Source: Tetracentron sinense (Eukaryota > Streptophyta > Magnoliopsida > Trochodendrales > Trochodendraceae). Taken from it: a DNA stretch of 64,000 bases. Positions 60,267-64,000 of this stretch are shown in pieces (within the stretch, counting starts at the first letter, position 1; every line of letters begins with the position of its first letter). The notes under the pieces were generated by a model. The model saw only the letters and a program-made list of their open reading frames with translations, had not been told where the DNA came from and ran no database searches. Location: positions 5,940,434 to 6,004,433 of the forward strand of contig CM026573.1 of the NCBI GenBank assembly GCA_015143295.1. Reading direction: 5' to 3'. A program made the translations under genes and the position numbers.

Positions 60267-61420
60267 ATGAGACGGAACACACGGGGTCGTGGGCCACATA
60301 CCAGAGCTTCCTCTTCTTCACGGGATGAGGATGAGCAGCCGGACCTCTGTCAGGTCTTAGGCTCTATTGCTGAGACTCTCGCCATCCTGGCAGCTCGGCA
60401 GGCTATACCATCATCGGCGGCACCTACTCCACCGCCCGTAGCTCCAGTACATCGTACCGCTGGAGTTGAGGCATTTAGGAGATTGAGGCCTCCATCCTTC
60501 CATGGGAGTGTGGACCCTCTTGCTGCAGAGGCGTGGATCCTCCAGATGGAGAAGATTTTTACGGTCCTCTCACCCACAGAGGAGGAGAGAGTAGCATGGG
60601 CAGCTTTCATGCTAGAGGGCGAAGCCCACCATTGGTGGTTTTCCGCGTTGAGGACACGAGATTTGACCATGCAGGGTCAACCTTGGACTTGGGATGAGTT
60701 CAAGGACGCTTTTTACAAGAAGTATTTTCCGATTGGAGCACGGGAAAAGAAAGAGAGAGAATTCATCAACCTCGAGCAAGGTTTGATGTCGGTGGCACAA
60801 TACGAGACCAAGTTCTCGGAGCTATCACGCTTCGCGACTCACATGGTTGCCACCGAGGCAATGAAGGCAAGAAGGTTTGAGCAAGGGCTCAAAGATGTTA
60901 TCATGGAGAAGGTTTCGGTTTTCAGACATGCTACCTACCCTGAGGTAGTAGACAAGGCCTTATTGGTCGAAGCCAATTCTGAGGCGGTTTCCAAGAAGAG
61001 GGAGTTGGCAAGAGGCCAAGCCAGTAGTTCAGCACCTCCAGAGAGGCGGGCTCGTACCGGCCCTTATCAGTATACATGGCCAGCACCACAGATGAGGCTG
61101 ACTTATGCGCCTCCAGCACCACGGCAGTATGTGCCTCAGGCACCGCGACCTCAGGCTCTTCCGGCCCCACGGCCTGTTGCACCTCAGACGATGAGGTATG
61201 CTCCACCTCCGGCCCCTCCGACCTATACACACGAGGTCTGTACTTCGTGTGGCCGAAGGCACCCGGTAGGAGATTGCCGAAGGGCATCGGGTGGATGCTT
61301 TCATTGTGGTCGCCAGGGCCATATGATCAGGGATTGCCCCAGTCGGCATTTACCAGGCCAGTCTCAGGGGATTAGGCCACCAGCACGCCCAGCAAGATCA
61401 TATCAGGCGTCATCTTAGAC
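60267..61420 (+). mobile_element. gag of the chromovirus-like element
   Basis: About 383 residues. A Ser/Arg-rich N-terminus precedes the retrotransposon gag core (FLEGEAHHWW-like segment near residue 115, then the FINLEQG/SVAQYETKFSELSRFA region). A Pro-rich segment and one CCHC zinc knuckle (CFHCGRQGHMIRDC, about 61,290-61,335) follow. The product would form the element's particle. Confidence 0.9.
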
Positions 61421-61569
61421 TACCCGGTCTACACCTCAGTCTCGTCAGGCAAACCAGGGGCGAGTTTTTGCCTTAACAGAGGGTGATGCACTTGCATCTG
61501 ACGATGTAGTGCAAGGTACGCAGTTGTAGCTTATTTAATTATCCATAAATTAAACTGTTAAGTATTAAT

Positions 61570-64000
61570 TGATTGTGTACGTACTTGGCATGTTATATAT
61601 GTATATATACCTACATGTATACACTGTTGATGCATGGATTAACTCCGCTAGTTAAAATTTCAGGAACCCTACTAGTCAATGAGTATTTGGCTCGAGTGTT
61701 GATTGATACCGGGTCTATTCATTCATTTGTCTCGCCGAGTTTTTCAGAAGGCTTTTCTGTAGAGCCAAGTCAGCTAGAACCGGAGTTAGCCATTTCGACT
61801 CCTCTCGGCAAAACAGTATTGATAGATAAAGTGTGTCGAAATAGTGTGGTTCAAGTGGGAAGCCACGAGTTGGCGGTCGATCTAATAGTTCTTGGATTCC
61901 AAGACTTTGACGTGATATTGGGAATGGATTGGTTAGCGGCACATCACGGGCACATAGCTTGCTTTGAAAAAATGGTACTCTTCAAGCCAGTAGAAGGAAA
62001 ACCATTCCACTTTCGCGGGTTGAAAAGTAGAGATATTGCTCGTTTTGCGGCGTTGAGCTTAGCTAACCCCGAGGCAAAGGACTCATCGACTATTCCGGTT
62101 GTGAGTGAATTCCTGGATGTATTTCCAGAGGAGTTGCCAGGATTGCCTCCAGACAGGGAGATTGAGTTTGTGATCGAGCTTGCACCAGGCACAGCTCCTA
62201 TTTTCAGGGCTCCGTATAGAATGACCCCTATTGAACTCAAAGAGTTGAAGACTCAGTTGGAGGAATTACAAGGCCTTGGTTTCATTCGACCAAGTGTCTC
62301 ACCGTGGGGTGCCCCGGTGTTATTTGTTAAGAAGAAGGATGGCTCGATGCGGATGTGCGTTGACTATCGGCAACTGAACAAAGTCACTATAAAGAATAGG
62401 TACCCATTGCCTAGGATTGATGACTTGTTCGATCAGTTGAAGGGAGCGAGATTTTTCTCGAAGAGAGATCTTCGATCGGGTTATCACCAGTTAAAGATTA
62501 AGGTGAAAGATGCTCCCAAAACTGCTTTCAGGACTCGATATGGGCACTACGAGTTCTTGGTGATGCCTTTTGGACTCATGAACGCGCCGGCAGCCTTTAT
62601 GGATTTGATGAACCGGGTGTTCCGGCCATATCTTGATAGGTGTGTGATTGTGTTTGTTGATGACATTTTGGTCTATTCCCAGACAAGGGAAGATCACACA
62701 CGCGACCTACACCTTGCTTTGGAAATGCTGAGAGAGTACAAGCTATACGCCAAACTTAGCAAGTGTGAGTTTTGGTTGAAAGAGGTGGCATTCCTAGGTC
62801 ACGTTGTTTCTGTAGAAGGTATCTCGGTAGATCCGAAGAAGATCGAAGCAGTTATGAGTTGGGTGAGGCCCAAGAGTGTCATTGAGATACGCAGCTTTCT
62901 TGGGTTGGCAGGCTACTACAGGAGATTCGTAGAGGGTTTCTCTAGCCTTGCAGCACCGCTCACTTACCTGACAAGGAAGAACGCCAAGTTTGTATGGAGT
63001 GATAAGTGCGAGATCAGTTTCACAAAACTGAAGAAGAGGCTTACTACAGCTCCTGTCCTTACAGTGCCATCCGGACCTTATGGGTATGAGGTGTATAGTG
63101 ATGCCTCGCACGTTTGACTTGGGTGCGTGCTCATGCAGCACAAGAAAGTCATTGCTTATGCATCAAGGCAATTGAAGGAGCATGAGAAGAATTATCCCAC
63201 GCACGACTTGGAGCTTGCGGCGGTCGTGTTTGCACTTAAGATTTTGCGTCATTACCTTTATGGGGTGGAGTTCTATGTGTTTACCGATCACAAGAGTCTC
63301 AAGTATCTCTTTTCCCAAAAGGAGTTGAATCTAAGGCAACGGCGTTAGATGGAATTTTTGAAAGACTATGATTGTACCATTCAATACCACCCGGGTAAAG
63401 CAAATGTAGTGGCTGATGCTTTGAGTAGAAGACCTCCGGGGTTATTAGCATGCATGTTAGTGCAGGAATGGAAGCTACTTGAAGACTTGGCAAATCTGGA
63501 CATTAGTGTGAATGACTCTGTCCGTAGTCCTATCTTGGCAAATGTCACGGTTCGGCCATACATTATAGATTTGATCCAAGAATACCAAGCTGCGGATGCT
63601 GAACTGTTGGCTTATCGGGACAAGGAAGTTGCCAAGGGTAGTGAAGACTTTTCTCTCACTAGCCGATGTGCTATCACATTCAAGGGAAGGCTGTGTGTCT
63701 CAGCCAATGCAGATCTTCGGAGGGAGATTATGGATGAAGCCCACCGGGCAAAGTACACTGTGCATCCTGAGGGTACAAAGATGTACCGGAACCTCAAGAG
63801 TCACTTTTGGTGACGGAATATGAAGAGGGATGTTGCGGAGTATGTAGCACGATGCTTAGTGTGCCAACAGGTGAAGGCAGAGCACATGCGGCTGGCAGGT
63901 CTATTGCAGTCTCTTCCTATTCCTGAGTGGAAATGGGAGAACATATCCATGGATTTCATAGTTGGCTTGCCAAAGATAGCAAGGGGCTCAGATGCGATAT
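61570..64000 (+). mobile_element. pol of the chromovirus-like element (partial)
   Basis: In order: aspartic protease ([16 protein letters not shown] near 61,700; VILGMDWL near 61,915); reverse transcriptase ([20 protein letters not shown] near 62,370; FVDDILVYS near 62,655); RNase H (YSDASH near 63,100; [11 protein letters not shown] near 63,280; ADALSRRP near 63,415); and the start of integrase (zinc-binding and core segments from about 63,740). The frame is broken in a few places, and the end lies outside the window. Confidence 0.9.

Larger units (their letters stand above)
57723..64000 (+). mobile_element. Ty3/gypsy element, chromovirus-like, cut by window end
   Basis: A second LTR element, in plus orientation. 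It has a 2,181-bp 5' LTR (57,723-59,903), a primer-binding site, gag, protease, reverse transcriptase, RNase H and the beginning of integrase at the window edge. Gene order and domain types fit the Tekay/Del group of chromoviruses, but the chromodomain that would prove it lies outside the window. Target DNA at its left side is CTGCA (57,718-57,722). The coding part has a few breaks but is well preserved, so the copy is probably fairly young. Without the 3' LTR no age can be given. Confidence 0.9.

Overview
This is a window of flowering-plant nuclear DNA. It holds one long, intron-rich host gene, a nuclear-type tRNA gene, a broken copy of a nuclear gene for a plastid ribosomal protein, and a dense mix of transposable elements of plant families: Tat-lineage and chromovirus-like Ty3/gypsy, L1-type LINEs with a terminal RNase H, hAT- and Mutator-like MITEs, and a tRNA-derived SINE. 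I cannot name the species.

Layout. 1-2,002: repeat-rich DNA with two small MITEs. 2,003-12,988: a Ty3/gypsy element of the Tat type on the minus strand. It has 786-bp LTRs, a GATAT target duplication and an eroded gag-pol. It also carries a whole-looking three-exon gene on the opposite strand. It sits inside an older foldback element and ends only 625 bp before the start codon of the host gene. 13,613-36,843: a 22-exon plus-strand gene for plant pantothenate kinase 2, with a type II PanK domain followed by a DUF89 phosphatase domain. All splice junctions were read by eye and give an uninterrupted 898-residue protein. Two introns have GC-AG borders. Several introns carry MITEs, one of them a MITE within a MITE. 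A SINE lies just after the stop codon.

36,950-50,750: intergenic DNA with foldback MITEs, a degenerate minisatellite, a minus-strand LINE split by a solo LTR, and more MITEs. 50,759-50,830: tRNA-Pro(TGG). 53,866-54,441: a bL12c (plastid ribosomal protein L12) pseudogene with two in-frame stops and no frameshift. 56,880-57,722: a plus-strand LINE tail, interrupted by a second Ty3/gypsy element (chromovirus-like) from 57,723 that runs off the right edge. Its LTR is of the same family as the solo LTR at 41.5-44.1 kb.

How it works together. The only clearly active host functions are coenzyme A synthesis (PANK2) and the tRNA gene. The most unusual coding element is the antisense gene carried by the left Ty3/gypsy element. 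The most checkable novelties in the host gene are its two GC-AG introns, one of which is 84 nt and stop-free in frame, and a tandem duplication that copied a 3' splice site.
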